Positions 1 to 8,484 are shown, counted from the first letter of the stretch. The stretch is DNA of 37,086 bases from Marinilabiliaceae bacterium (GCA_016342595.1 JAEINY010000036.1:1-37086); one strand, 5' to 3'. A program made the numbers and translations. Notes: generated by a model from the sequence alone, not told the origin.

Positions 1-133
1 GTTGTGGTTTGATTCTAAAAGACGATAAAATATACTAAACTATTCCTATACATTTCCCTCCCCCTGCAACTTGTCCATCAAATGCACCATCTCAGTAGAT
101 AGAGCCCCTGGAACAGCGACTAATACATAATAC

Positions 134-165
134 TTTGACTTCCTTAAAAATAAGACGTATCTTAA
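134..165 (+). promoter_or_regulatory. Putative promoter of the CEOS-like gene
   Basis: TTTG at 134-137 is followed after 20 bases by TATCTTAA at 158-165. This matches the Bacteroidota pattern TTTG-N19-21-TAnnTTTG except for the last two bases. Transcription would begin near 172, about 26 bases before the ATG at 198. The rest of 1-197 shows no convincing gene. Confidence 0.4.
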
Positions 166-197
166 AATACATCTGAACTAAAAGAAAGCCAGACACT

Positions 198-1343
198 ATG
201 ACCAAACTCCTTACTATGGGCGTGATCGGCACGTCACGAAAAGAAAATGAAAAACGAGTTGCCATTCACCCCGAACACCTCACTTGCATTGCAGAACACA
301 TTCGCAAACAAATTACTTTTGAAGAAGGATATGGAAAAAGATTCAATGTCACTGATCACACATTAGCCCAATTATCGTCCGGCAGAGTTGCATCCCGCCA
401 GGAAATATTAAATGGTTTCGACTGCGTAGTATTACCAAAACCCATTGCCGAAGACATGGCAGAAATACGGCAGGGGGCCACCGTTTGGGGCTGGCCGCAC
501 TGTGTGCAGCAAAAAGAAATCACACAAATATCCATTGACCGAAAATTAACATTAATTGCCTGGGAAGAGATGTTTACCTGGAGTCCTAACGGTGATAAAA
601 GCATGCATGTTTTTTATAAAAACAATGAGTTTGCAGGTTATGCAGGTGTGAACCATGCTTTGAGCCTCACCGGTCTCAATGGTTATTATGGGAAGCGCCT
701 AAAAGTTGTGGTTTTCAGTTTTGGCTCGGTAAGCAGAGGATCTGTTTATGCCTTGCAAGGCCAGGGATTTAAAGACATCACCGTATACACCAACCGGCCA
801 ACTAACGAGGTACGGGACCAACATCCAGGCATCACCTTTAAACAGATGGTATCAGATACTGATGACCACTTACGGGAAGTGAATACCGATAACAGTACCC
901 GTCCCCTGATAGAGGCCTTAGCCCAAGCTGACATTATCATCAACGGCACCCTTCAGGACACCGACAGTCCTAAACTGTTCGTGTCGCAACAAGAAGCCTC
1001 ACGCTTAAAAAAAGGGACCCTAATTATTGATGTAAGTTGCGATGAAGGCATGGGATTTTGGTGTGCCCGCCCCACTTCATTTAAAAATCCGATGTTTGAT
1101 GCCGGGTACATCCACTATTACGCGGTGGATCACAGTCCAAGCTATTATTGGAATTCTGCGTCCTGGGAAATCTCAAAGGCACTCCTGCCCTTTATTCATA
1201 CAATATTGAGCGGACCGGATATATGGCATCAGAATCACACGCTCGCAAAATCCATTGAGATTCATAACGGGATAATACAAAACCCAAAGATCCTATCGTT
1301 CCAAAAGCGGCGAAAAGAATACCCTCACTTATTACTGAATTAA
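198..1343 (+). CDS. N5-(carboxyethyl)ornithine synthase-like / alanine dehydrogenase family oxidoreductase
   Basis: A 381-residue protein of the alanine dehydrogenase / transhydrogenase N-terminal fold. It opens with the substrate-domain start typical of the family (GVIGTSRKENEKRVAIHP). A Rossmann segment near residue 175 (VVVFSFGSVSRGSV) matches the nucleotide-binding loop GxGxVxxG, with the first Gly replaced by Ser. Lactococcal CEOS makes N5-(carboxyethyl)ornithine by NADPH-dependent reductive condensation of pyruvate with ornithine, and that is the closest match I can recall; related opine or saccharopine-type substrates are possible. This protein is longer than the lactococcal enzyme (about 313 residues). 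No Shine-Dalgarno site is seen, and a promoter-like element lies 33 bases upstream. It stands alone, with no amino-acid biosynthesis neighbours to fix the substrate. The family is clear; the exact reaction is inferred. Confidence 0.7.
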   Translation: MTKLLTMGVIGTSRKENEKRVAIHPEHLTCIAEHIRKQITFEEGYGKRFNVTDHTLAQLSSGRVASRQEILNGFDCVVLPKPIAEDMAEIRQGATVWGWPHCVQQKEITQISIDRKLTLIAWEEMFTWSPNGDKSMHVFYKNNEFAGYAGVNHALSLTGLNGYYGKRLKVVVFSFGSVSRGSVYALQGQGFKDITVYTNRPTNEVRDQHPGITFKQMVSDTDDHLREVNTDNSTRPLIEALAQADIIINGTLQDTDSPKLFVSQQEASRLKKGTLIIDVSCDEGMGFWCARPTSFKNPMFDAGYIHYYAVDHSPSYYWNSASWEISKALLPFIHTILSGPDIWHQNHTLAKSIEIHNGIIQNPKILSFQKRRKEYPHLLLN

Positions 1344-1363
1344 TCATTCCTTTAACACTAAAA

Positions 1364-1519
1364 AAAGAGGATGTCCGAAAAGTAGATCATTTCTCGCAAC
1401 GGGTGAAAAAATGAATCGCGCAAAAAACACAAAGTGATGAATGACAGCATTCAGGTCTTTTCTATCTTAGCGAGATTCTTAGCGTTGTTTGCGTGAAACT
1501 TGAATTTTGGACACCCTTT
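1364..1519. mobile_element. Possible MITE with imperfect terminal inverted repeats
   Basis: The gap between the two flanking genes begins with AGAGGATGTCCGAAAAGT (near 1365) and ends with ATTTTGGACACCCTTT (near 1504-1519), which read as imperfect inverted repeats (core GGRTGTCCRAAA). ACTAA occurs just outside both ends, a possible 5-bp target duplication, though extra A residues blur the left border. The inside has no ORF and carries a segment, TTAGCGAGATTCTTAGCG, of a style common in Bacteroidota interspersed repeats. Called from one copy only. Confidence 0.35.
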
Positions 1520-1529
1520 ACTAATATCA

Positions 1530-3689
1530 TCACGCGTTACGTTTTCCTTTTCTGTGTCCTTTCTTTTTTATCCCGGGATACTTGATCCGGGCATGGTAGA
1601 TGTTCTTTAGTTTACTTTTAAAAACTTCCTTGGCAATGGAGATCTCTTTAAAAGTAATAGGTGCATCAATAAATTGATCTTCCTCAATTTGCCCCCCCAC
1701 AATCTTCTCCACTAACTTATCAATTTCATCATCCGAATAGCTCTTTAAACTGCGAGAGGCCGCTTCAATAGAGTCGGCCATCATAAGAATGGCTGTTTCT
1801 TTTGAGAAAGGGGTTGGTCCGGGATAGGAGAACAAACTAACATCGGGCACCTTATCCGGATATTTATTAATGAAAGAGTTATAGAAATAACGGGTTTTAG
1901 TCGTGCCCTGATGGGTCACAATAAAATCAATAATCTGTCGCGGCAATTTATTCTTAGCTGCCAGTTTCACCCCATTTTCAATGTGATTAATCACAATCAC
2001 AGCACTCTCTTCAAAATCCATCTCATTGTGAGGATTTAAACCCGAGGCCTGATTTTCGGTGAAATACATGGGAGAAGCCATTTTACCGATATCGTGATAC
2101 ATCGCCCCCGCTCTTACTAAAGCCGGATTAGCATCTAATTTGTAAGCCACTTCCTGTGCTAAATTACCCACCTGAACACTGTGTTGAAAGGTACCGGGAG
2201 CTGCTTCAGCCAGTTTGCGTAAAATGGGATGATTAGTATCTGCCAACTCCACTAAGGTAACATCTGACAAAAACCCGAATAAGCGTTCAAAAATCCATAT
2301 TAAGGGATACACCATGAGTACCATGATACCATTGGCCGCAAAAATAGCAAACATCTGAATGTCGATAGTGGCGATATTTCCTTCCTGCCATAGGGATAGT
2401 GCGGTGTAAAACAGGGAGTAAGTCAGAAAAATAAATAAGGCTGCCCGCACAATATGGCTCCGTCTCACCATCTTGAAAAGACTAAACATGGCAATTAACC
2501 CGGTTGGTACTTGTAAAAACACAAACTGAAAACTACTCTCTGCAAAAAAGGCACTGATAAGTATGGTGATCACATAGATAAAAAACGCCAGTCGACTATC
2601 AAAAAATGTGCGGACAATGATTGGCAAAATGGCGAAAGGAATGATGTAAAAAGGAAATTGTGGGAAAAGTTGTCCGAGGTTAGCCAGCGAGATGAGCAAA
2701 ATCATGATCAACATCAGAAATCCGATTGACCCCACCTGATCATACACATCACGTCTGAAATAATATAAGAAAAGGTAGATAATACCAAACAGAAGCCCAA
2801 TAATCAATAGTTGACCTCCCAAAATAAGATAGAAACTGGAAGCTTTGGTTATACCCGACTCAAAATCACGCCTTAGGGAATCCAGTATTTTGGCGGTCTG
2901 TTCATCTACAATTTCACCCTGATCAACAATCCGTTGACCGGCCTGAACACGCCCTGCTGTAAGGGAGATATTACTTTGTAAGTTTTGCTTTTCCTCTGTT
3001 GTTCGACTTTGATCAAATAAAATATTGGCTTCAATATATTTGTTCAACGATAATTCAGACACAAAATCATGCACCAACTGCCCCATTTGGGTGGTATCTA
3101 CCAAAAACTCTCCCAGGCCATACATTCGCAGTTGTTGGTAGGCACCGGCCTGCAGATTTACTTCCGAGAGTTCAAAAGGCTCCACATAAGCTCCCTGAAT
3201 CAACATGAACTCAAAAGCAGGAACCGGAACGTACGCTTCCGGTATCACAATAATACCTTCTTCATACACCTGCTGAAGCCCCCTATTTATACGATGATTA
3301 ATATAATCAAAATAGGAAGTGTCCTTTTTATAATAGTGAGCCAATTGGGAAAAACGACTACTATTCGTTACCATAAACTGCTCTACCTCCTGATTTAACC
3401 GCCGGGATACTTTTTCAAAAACCGTAGTATCCTTGGTAAAATAAGGTCTGAAATTCTTAAACAGACTATCCGTCTCCGCCTTTAACTCGACTTGTGTTTT
3501 ATAAATAGGAAAATCAAACTGTGCAATCAGCACCGAATGTTTCCAAGGCATTCCCTTAATGTATTCATAGCCAAACTTACCTGTTTTAGGTAACAAATAA
3601 GTAATAAAACCGACTACTACAAAAAACATTAGAATCCGGGAAACAGGCTTATAATAACGATTCCAAAAACGTGAAATATGATCAATCAT
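1530..3689 (-). CDS. 7TM-HD (PgpH-type) membrane phosphodiesterase
   Basis: A 719-residue membrane protein with an N-terminal anchor (about residues 15-35), an extracytoplasmic alpha-helical 7TMR-HDED-type domain (about 50-280), a run of seven hydrophobic helices (about 285-480) and a cytoplasmic HD domain. The HDIG motif is visible as YHDIGKM with His532 and Asp533, preceded by FQHSVQVG, which carries the upstream metal His. The C-terminus is basic. Proteins of this layout (Listeria PgpH) hydrolyse the second messenger c-di-AMP to pApA, so the likely role is control of c-di-AMP linked to osmotic and cell-wall homeostasis. The length is normal for the family. It is divergent from the NlpC/P60 gene. 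The family is secure; the substrate is inferred by homology. Confidence 0.85.
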   Translation of the reverse strand: MIDHISRFWNRYYKPVSRILMFFVVVGFITYLLPKTGKFGYEYIKGMPWKHSVLIAQFDFPIYKTQVELKAETDSLFKNFRPYFTKDTTVFEKVSRRLNQEVEQFMVTNSSRFSQLAHYYKKDTSYFDYINHRINRGLQQVYEEGIIVIPEAYVPVPAFEFMLIQGAYVEPFELSEVNLQAGAYQQLRMYGLGEFLVDTTQMGQLVHDFVSELSLNKYIEANILFDQSRTTEEKQNLQSNISLTAGRVQAGQRIVDQGEIVDEQTAKILDSLRRDFESGITKASSFYLILGGQLLIIGLLFGIIYLFLYYFRRDVYDQVGSIGFLMLIMILLISLANLGQLFPQFPFYIIPFAILPIIVRTFFDSRLAFFIYVITILISAFFAESSFQFVFLQVPTGLIAMFSLFKMVRRSHIVRAALFIFLTYSLFYTALSLWQEGNIATIDIQMFAIFAANGIMVLMVYPLIWIFERLFGFLSDVTLVELADTNHPILRKLAEAAPGTFQHSVQVGNLAQEVAYKLDANPALVRAGAMYHDIGKMASPMYFTENQASGLNPHNEMDFEESAVIVINHIENGVKLAAKNKLPRQIIDFIVTHQGTTKTRYFYNSFINKYPDKVPDVSLFSYPGPTPFSKETAILMMADSIEAASRSLKSYSDDEIDKLVEKIVGGQIEEDQFIDAPITFKEISIAKEVFKSKLKNIYHARIKYPGIKKKGHRKGKRNA

Positions 3690-3726
3690 GAAAATACAGA
3701 TTTATGAATGGTTCCAATATAATGAT

Positions 3727-3734
3727 CAAAAATA
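3727..3734 (-). promoter_or_regulatory. Putative -7 element for the 7TM-HD gene
   Basis: On the minus strand TATTTTTG is an exact TAnnTTTG match, 37 bases before the ATG. No clear TTG -33 element lies at the expected distance, so this is a partial promoter call. Confidence 0.35.
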
Positions 3735-3775
3735 GTTAAAAGCTAAGATTTTTTAAATAATTTAACTTTACAACA

Positions 3776-3806
3776 TTTGAGTTAGTTCAAAAAAGCACCT
3801 AATTTG
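3776..3806 (+). promoter_or_regulatory. Putative promoter of the NlpC/P60 gene
   Basis: TTTG at 3776-3779 and TTTG at 3803-3806 are 23 bases apart, the spacing expected between the -33 TTTG and the TTTG end of TAnnTTTG; the TA part is imperfect (CTAATTTG). The element covers the alternative TTG start at 3804, which supports translation from the ATG at 3828. Confidence 0.35.
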
Positions 3807-3827
3807 CGCCCTATTGAATTCAAAGCT

Positions 3828-4625
3828 ATGAAAACATCGATCTGTACATATGGATTTATTCCGGTTCGCGCACAAGCTGCCGAACAGGCTGAGATGGTTA
3901 CTCAACTCTTATTTGGAGAAGTATTTACCATTCTTCAATCGGAAGAGAAATGGAGCTACATCACATCACATTACGATCAATACGAAGGATGGATTGATTC
4001 AAAACTCGTTGAGATACTGCCTGATACCCTGGTAAAAAAGTGGGAAGAGGCTGATAAATGGATTGTACCGGGGCCCTATATAAAAGTCATTTCTGAATCG
4101 GATAATTCAACTCTTTTTATACCAGGTGGAAGCGCCATATTCTTTAATTGTCAGGATCGAAATTGTTTCCAAATTGGCCACCGGGAATATTATTTATCGG
4201 GTAGCCACAACATTGACAAACCCAATAAAAACATTGATGAGATTTCTAAAGCATTTATGAATTCACCGTATCTGTGGGGAGGCCGTAGCTTTTATGGGAT
4301 CGATTGCTCCGGCTTTGTTCAAGTAGTATTTAAAATTGCCGGGCACCAATTACCCAGAGACGCCTCACAACAAATCGAACTGGGCCAAAACGTGAGTTTT
4401 GTGGAAGAGGCACAAGCCGGTGACCTGGCTTTTTTTGACAATGCAGAAGGTAATATTACACATGTGGGCTTATGCTTAGGCAAAGGCCAGATTATTCATG
4501 CCTCTGGTCGGGTGCGGATTGACAAACTGGATCACCAGGGCATTTTTGATGATGACCACAAAACATATAGTCATAAACTACGCATTATCAAACGTATCAT
4601 TGAAGAAGCTAAACGAAAGCTGTAA
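3828..4625 (+). CDS. SH3-domain NlpC/P60 (C40) peptidoglycan endopeptidase
   Basis: A 265-residue protein with bacterial SH3-like modules in the N-terminal half (a segment such as KWSYITSHYDQYEGWID is typical) and a C-terminal NlpC/P60 domain. The catalytic Cys is in IDCSGF (Cys160), with His212 in ITHVGL and His224 in IHASG. The layout resembles YkfC-type gamma-D-glutamyl-L-diamino-acid endopeptidases, which trim cell-wall peptides, often for recycling. No signal peptide is evident, so a cytoplasmic role on imported muropeptides is plausible. A TTG start 24 bases upstream is possible but falls inside the likely promoter. A strong hairpin follows the stop. Family assignment is firm; bond specificity is inferred. 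Confidence 0.85.
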   Translation: MKTSICTYGFIPVRAQAAEQAEMVTQLLFGEVFTILQSEEKWSYITSHYDQYEGWIDSKLVEILPDTLVKKWEEADKWIVPGPYIKVISESDNSTLFIPGGSAIFFNCQDRNCFQIGHREYYLSGSHNIDKPNKNIDEISKAFMNSPYLWGGRSFYGIDCSGFVQVVFKIAGHQLPRDASQQIELGQNVSFVEEAQAGDLAFFDNAEGNITHVGLCLGKGQIIHASGRVRIDKLDHQGIFDDDHKTYSHKLRIIKRIIEEAKRKL

Positions 4626-4629
4626 TTCT

Positions 4630-4665
4630 CTTTTCCAAAGTTCTATACTTTGGAAAAGTTTACTT
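4630..4665. terminator. Bidirectional terminator between convergent genes
   Basis: A perfect 12-bp stem (CTTTTCCAAAGT at 4630-4641 with ACTTTGGAAAAG at 4647-4658) encloses a 5-base loop. T-rich sequence follows on the plus strand and A/T-rich sequence on the other side. It separates the convergent NlpC/P60 and WbqC genes. Confidence 0.75.
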
Positions 4666-5298
4666 TTCAATAGACGCATCTAACAAATCAATGGCTTCCG
4701 GTCCCTTATTAAAAAGTAAATCGATGATGCTCAGGTTAGAGGCAAACGGATATTTCTCTGTGAAAACCTGTCGGTATGGCACTACCTTATAATGGACATC
4801 TTTCTCCAACGGAAATTTAGGATTGACTAAGGGTCTGAAATCGACTTCCTCTGCCACATCAGCATAGGAAGTACTACTTTTCAAGACATAATCCAGTTCC
4901 AAATGATCCAGGATAACCTCCGTTAAACCCATATTAAAATCTATCAGGAAATCATACTTCTTCTGGTAAAACGGGGCAAACTCATCCCAATAATACTCCA
5001 GGAAAGGGGATGAATTATAAGCTGATACAATGGATCGTTGGTGCTGTTTTTGCCAGGGTTCATCGTAACTGATACGCACATCCCTGGTCAATAACCGATC
5101 CTGTTTGGAGTGAACAACCGGTACAGAAAGTGACATCGGCCCGTTGGCTGCCGCAATAGTACACCTGTTTCGGTTTGTCTTCTTGTTGTAAAAATCAAAT
5201 TGCTCAATAATGGGCTCTACTGATTGAATCAAATGGGCATAATATTGAACGGATCCTAAATAGACCGAAGGAAATACTCTATTGTTCTGTTGACTCAT
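4660..5298 (-). CDS. WbqC family protein
   Basis: A 212-residue protein matching the WbqC-like family, with the early segment YLGSVQYYAHL and the NRCTIAAANGPMSLSVPV segment that marks it. WbqC-like proteins occur in surface polysaccharide loci and beside signal peptidase genes in Bacteroidota; their activity is not established. The start overlaps the end of the upstream LapA-like gene by 20 bases, so the two are probably cotranscribed. There is no signal peptide and no membrane helix. Confidence 0.75.
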   Translation of the reverse strand: MSQQNNRVFPSVYLGSVQYYAHLIQSVEPIIEQFDFYNKKTNRNRCTIAAANGPMSLSVPVVHSKQDRLLTRDVRISYDEPWQKQHQRSIVSAYNSSPFLEYYWDEFAPFYQKKYDFLIDFNMGLTEVILDHLELDYVLKSSTSYADVAEEVDFRPLVNPKFPLEKDVHYKVVPYRQVFTEKYPFASNLSIIDLLFNKGPEAIDLLDASIEK

Positions 5299-5530
5299 CT
5301 GGCGTACGCTTCTCTGTTTTCTTGTGTTTAATAGCTTTTATTCGATTGGATAGGAGAATAAAAAGCGCTCCTGTCACCAATCCGGTTATAAAAACCAGGA
5401 TTAAAAGAAACGCCAAAGATATCTCCAATTTGGTAAATAAAACATCAACCAGTACCATTTGAGCATTTTTAACGGAAAAAATGACAATCAGAATGGCAAG
5501 TACCACAAATATCCAAAATGACTTTTTCAT
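5279..5530 (-). CDS. LapA-like (DUF1049) small inner-membrane protein
   Basis: An 83-residue protein with two membrane helices (about residues 5-22 and 39-62) joined by a short loop that includes the motif FSVKNAQMVLVDVLF. It ends in a charged tail rich in Lys, Arg and Glu. This is the layout of the lipopolysaccharide assembly protein A domain family. In Escherichia coli LapA works with LapB in control of LPS synthesis; whether that role holds here is unknown. It overlaps the start of wbqC by 20 bases and follows the third signal peptidase gene by 87 bases. Confidence 0.65.
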   Translation of the reverse strand: MKKSFWIFVVLAILIVIFSVKNAQMVLVDVLFTKLEISLAFLLILVFITGLVTGALFILLSNRIKAIKHKKTEKRTPDESTEQ

Positions 5531-5617
5531 ACCAGTTATTTCTAATGAGGATAAGGAAACAAATTATCTATGCAAATTAATAAAACACCGGGAAACTCCA
5601 ACTGTTTTATACCAAAT

Positions 5618-6787
5618 TCAAAATGATAGTGCACTGACTGTACCTACCATATGATTCTCAGGAACAAATCCCCAGTAACGGCTATCAAAGGAATGGGGAC
5701 GATTGTCTCCGGCCACCCAATAGTAATTCAATTTAAACGTATAGCTTTTCGCCACTTTACCATTTATTTTAATGACTGCCCCTTCTACCTCTAATTCATT
5801 ACCTTCATACGTTTCAATAATACGACGATAAAGTGGCAAATTCCGCAAAGTTAATGCTACCGTATTACCTTTTAAAGGCACAACGACCGGCCCCCAATAA
5901 GATGCATTCCAAAAATAGTAGGGCGAAAAAGGAAATACATAGACATCCGGCATATTAAGTGGCTCACCTTCCTTTTCTAAAAAAGATCTGAGCTTATGTT
6001 CGGTCACTTGGCCTTGATGTATCTCAACCACTTGCAGGATCTTTTCCTTATAATGCGAGTGCGCCAATTTATTGATCTTTTCTTTCACCTGTGCAGGCGC
6101 ATCAGTATTCACTGTATATTTATCAACAGCTGCGTTATTGACAGTACTCTCTTTTCCATTCACATGAATATTCCCATCTACAATTTGCAGGGTATCACCA
6201 GCCAAAGCAATGACTCTTTTTATAAATAACGGACGCTCAGAAACGGGCTGAAACATCACTTTACATTTCAGTATCGGACTAAATGTTTTGGTTACATCAC
6301 ATTGCCGCTTTATAAAGTGATAATTTTCACAGGGATGATCTTTAAAGACCGTATCAGCTTCGGGAAAATGAAAAATAACGACATCCCCTCTCTCAAAGCC
6401 TCTTATTCCACCCAAGCGGTAATAATTATTCACTGAGTTAATGGAGCGGGCCGAACCGGTTTTAAATTTATTCATAACCAAAACGGTACCGGAAGATATC
6501 GCAGGTTCCATGGATGATGAATGGATGGTATATACACTAAACAAAAAACTATTGACAAACCAAATCAGAATAACACCAACACTCACAATGGGTATCCACT
6601 CCCATCTCTTTCGCTGTATAAGCGGAAGTTGTCGCCATTTGTATAATAATACTTTGTTGGCTGATGGATGCCAAACAAAAATACTACTTACCATTAACAG
6701 GCAAAAAACAATCCAACTCCTACTCCAGCACGAAAGAACCAGAAATCCGAGCAGTAATAAATAACCGATGATGCTTTTTAAATGCAT
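5618..6787 (-). CDS. lepB: Signal peptidase I, divergent paralogue (third copy)
   Basis: A type I signal peptidase of 389 residues from the ATG at 6787. An upstream in-frame ATG at 6898 would lie inside the preceding lepB gene, and another at 6808 lies inside a terminator hairpin, so 6787 is preferred. It has hydrophobic segments at about residues 5-20, 24-40 and 65-84. The catalytic Ser is in HSSSMEPAI (Ser92) and the general-base Lys in FIKRVIALAGD (Lys190). The C-terminal box GDNRPHSFDSRYWGFVP is present. It cleaves signal peptides on the outer face of the inner membrane. The protein is much diverged from the two upstream LepB copies but keeps all catalytic boxes. Two pieces of a lost duplicate of this gene lie at 8459-8538. 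Confidence 0.85.
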   Translation of the reverse strand: MHLKSIIGYLLLLGFLVLSCWSRSWIVFCLLMVSSIFVWHPSANKVLLYKWRQLPLIQRKRWEWIPIVSVGVILIWFVNSFLFSVYTIHSSSMEPAISSGTVLVMNKFKTGSARSINSVNNYYRLGGIRGFERGDVVIFHFPEADTVFKDHPCENYHFIKRQCDVTKTFSPILKCKVMFQPVSERPLFIKRVIALAGDTLQIVDGNIHVNGKESTVNNAAVDKYTVNTDAPAQVKEKINKLAHSHYKEKILQVVEIHQGQVTEHKLRSFLEKEGEPLNMPDVYVFPFSPYYFWNASYWGPVVVPLKGNTVALTLRNLPLYRRIIETYEGNELEVEGAVIKINGKVAKSYTFKLNYYWVAGDNRPHSFDSRYWGFVPENHMVGTVSALSF

Positions 6788-6821
6788 AAAAAAGAAAGAA
6801 GTTTCCATGGGAAACTTCTTA
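6788..6821 (-). terminator. Intrinsic terminator after lepB copy 2
   Basis: A stem of 11-12 bp (AAAGAAGTTTCC / GGAAACTTCTT, 6795-6820) has the 3-base loop ATG and is followed on the minus strand by CTTTCTTTTTT. It lies directly before the ATG of the third signal peptidase gene, so that gene is probably expressed by read-through. The same sequence recurs at 8547-8573. Confidence 0.7.
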
Positions 6822-6830
6822 GTATTAAAT

Positions 6831-8261
6831 TTAGTTCTTATGTACAATCTTAAAAAACCGATCCCAACGGATATTAGCAGGAAATCCTTTGTCTTCATCT
6901 AAAGAAAGCCAGACTAAAATAGGTTTTCCCACAATATGATCTTCCGGCACAAAACCCCACATGCGCGAATCAGCCGATTTATGTCGGTTATCACCTAACA
7001 TAAAATAATAATTCATCTTAAATGTATAAGAATTTGCCTTTTGACCATTAATGAAAATTTCACCCTCTTTCATCTCCAATGAATTACCTTCATAAGCCGT
7101 GATGATGCGATCATACAACACCAGATTCTTTGTATTTAACTCAACTGTTTCACCCGCAACAGGCATTTTCAACGGGCCATAATTATCACGACTCCAGTTA
7201 TAATCCGGGCTGTACGGAAAGATTTGCAAACCACTTGAATCCGGTTTCGTTTCCTGAACCGTCACACTTTTAATAAATTTAAATCCTTTCACCTGCTCCA
7301 GCTGAGCAGCTGTAAGTGGCAAAAGGTAATTGGGTGAAATGCCCATTTGATCAGCCTTAGCCACTCCAATTTTCTCAAAGAAACGCTCATTCAGAGCAAT
7401 TCCATCGGTAACAACGGTATAATTGTGTTGTAATCCTTCCGGATTTACAACCTTCTCACTATTGATGTAAACCTGATTACTACGTATTTCAAACAGATCA
7501 CCAGGCAGAGCCACACATCTTTTCACGTAATTATCACGACGATCTACCGGGCGGTATAAAACTTCCCCATAGTACTCTTCATTGTTTTCAATAATTCGAC
7601 GACCAATACCACGAAAATACTTATTGCGCTCCCATGCTGAACTAAAAGGTTTAACCGGCAATAATTTAGAATTACGAGCCGCTTCATGTATCCCAATATT
7701 CAAGGATAAATTATAGATATCTGGATTATTCTGTTTAAATGGTACCGTATCACCAGCCGGAAAATTAAAAACGACAATATCATCCCGCTTCACATCGCCA
7801 AAGCCAGCCAGGCGTTTATAATCACCATGTGGCCAATCTGTATACGACTTAGTATTGATAATTGGAAAAGTATTCTGCACCAGCGGAAAAGCAATGGGAG
7901 TATTCGGCATACGAGGCCCATAGCTCACCTTACTGACAAATAAGTGATCATTCACCAATAATGACTTCTCCAATGAGCTTGTAGGAATCTTATAGTTTTG
8001 AAATAGGAAGATATTGATCATATACACTGCAACCAGTGCGAATACCAAGGCATCAATCCATTCAATGACTGCACTGGGCTTCTTACCATCTTTTCGTTTT
8101 TTCCAAAAACCCCACGGTACTTTCTTAGTGATATAAGCATCAAATAAAAATGGGTATAATAACAGTAACCAGAAGTTACCAACCCAAATGCCCCACAAAA
8201 GGAATACTAAACTGGATATACCAAATTTAATCCATCGAGCCATAGATATGTTTTGCATCAT
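6831..8261 (-). CDS. lepB: Signal peptidase I, duplicate copy 2
   Basis: A 476-residue type I signal peptidase of the long Bacteroidota form, with three N-terminal hydrophobic stretches (about 14-28, 30-40, 69-87). The catalytic box is IPTSSLEKSLLVNDHLF with Ser96, and the Lys is in NYVKRCVALPGD (Lys247). The box GDNRHKSADSRMWGFVP closes the site. It aligns without gaps to the copy at 8583-10013 with about 39 substitutions (about 92% identity). One change hits the conserved box: Gly104 of the other copy, part of the usual LLVGD, is Asn here. It arose by tandem duplication (see the scar at 8274-8538). A hairpin terminator follows it. Probably active, but the Asn may alter it. Confidence 0.9.
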   Translation of the reverse strand: MMQNISMARWIKFGISSLVFLLWGIWVGNFWLLLLYPFLFDAYITKKVPWGFWKKRKDGKKPSAVIEWIDALVFALVAVYMINIFLFQNYKIPTSSLEKSLLVNDHLFVSKVSYGPRMPNTPIAFPLVQNTFPIINTKSYTDWPHGDYKRLAGFGDVKRDDIVVFNFPAGDTVPFKQNNPDIYNLSLNIGIHEAARNSKLLPVKPFSSAWERNKYFRGIGRRIIENNEEYYGEVLYRPVDRRDNYVKRCVALPGDLFEIRSNQVYINSEKVVNPEGLQHNYTVVTDGIALNERFFEKIGVAKADQMGISPNYLLPLTAAQLEQVKGFKFIKSVTVQETKPDSSGLQIFPYSPDYNWSRDNYGPLKMPVAGETVELNTKNLVLYDRIITAYEGNSLEMKEGEIFINGQKANSYTFKMNYYFMLGDNRHKSADSRMWGFVPEDHIVGKPILVWLSLDEDKGFPANIRWDRFFKIVHKN

Positions 8262-8273
8262 ATTTAATTAAGG

Positions 8274-8452
8274 TTAGAAGTTTAATATATTTTTCATGGA
8301 TAAAAATCCTGTTTTTCCCTTTCACAAACTCAGCGGCCAATAAAGCTCCCATGGCAAATCCTTTTCGTGATGTAGCACAGTGGTAAATAACAATTTCATC
8401 CACCGAGGCGTCGTATTCAATGGTATGAATTCCTGGCACATCACCTTCACAA
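8274..8452 (-). pseudogene. dapB: dapB 3' fragment (duplication relic)
   Basis: About 58 codons matching the C-terminus of the intact dapB at 10026-10742. Translated pieces include GDVPGIHT and SVDEIVI, then SRKGFAMGALLAAEFVKGK. A one-base insertion near 8312-8320 shifts the frame, so the native C-terminus is lost. About 180 N-terminal residues are missing. The position relative to the following lepB (12 bases to the ATG) is as in the intact pair, which shows that dapB was duplicated together with lepB and later deleted. Confidence 0.85.
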
Positions 8453-8484
8453 AAATTATAAAGAACGACATCCCCTCTTTCAAA
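8453..8484 (-). promoter_or_regulatory. Promoter-like sequence formed at the scar junction
   Basis: On the minus strand TTTG (8484-8481), 20 bases, then TATAATTT (8460-8453) fits TTTG-N20-TAnnTTTG except for two bases, and also contains TATAAT. The second half arises exactly at the deletion junction between peptidase and dapB fragments. It could drive lepB copy 2, which otherwise lies behind a terminator. Confidence 0.3.

Larger units (their letters stand above)
6751..8449 (-). repeat. Tandem duplication, copy 2 (lepB unit)
   Basis: The sequence from 6751 to at least 8274 matches 8503 to 10026 at a constant offset of 1752 bases without net gaps; past that, the dapB 3' end continues the match to about 8449/10201 with a one-base indel. 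The copy spans a terminator hairpin, lepB and a dapB 3' fragment. The first 70 bases (6751-6820) are identical to 8503-8572, while the genes differ at many sites. Confidence 0.85.

Noticed and set aside
47..175. Minus-strand open frame at the left edge ending DKLQGEGNV
   Set aside because: About 40 codons with no usable start codon and a stop just upstream; it overlaps the promoter of the first gene. Probably chance.
3804..3827. TTG start for the NlpC/P60 gene
   Set aside because: It falls within the probable -7 promoter element; the ATG at 3828 is better placed.
6788..6898. Longer N-terminus for the third signal peptidase (ATG at 6898 or 6808)
   Set aside because: It would overlap the preceding gene by 68 bases or start inside the terminator hairpin, and the added residues look unrelated to signal peptidases.
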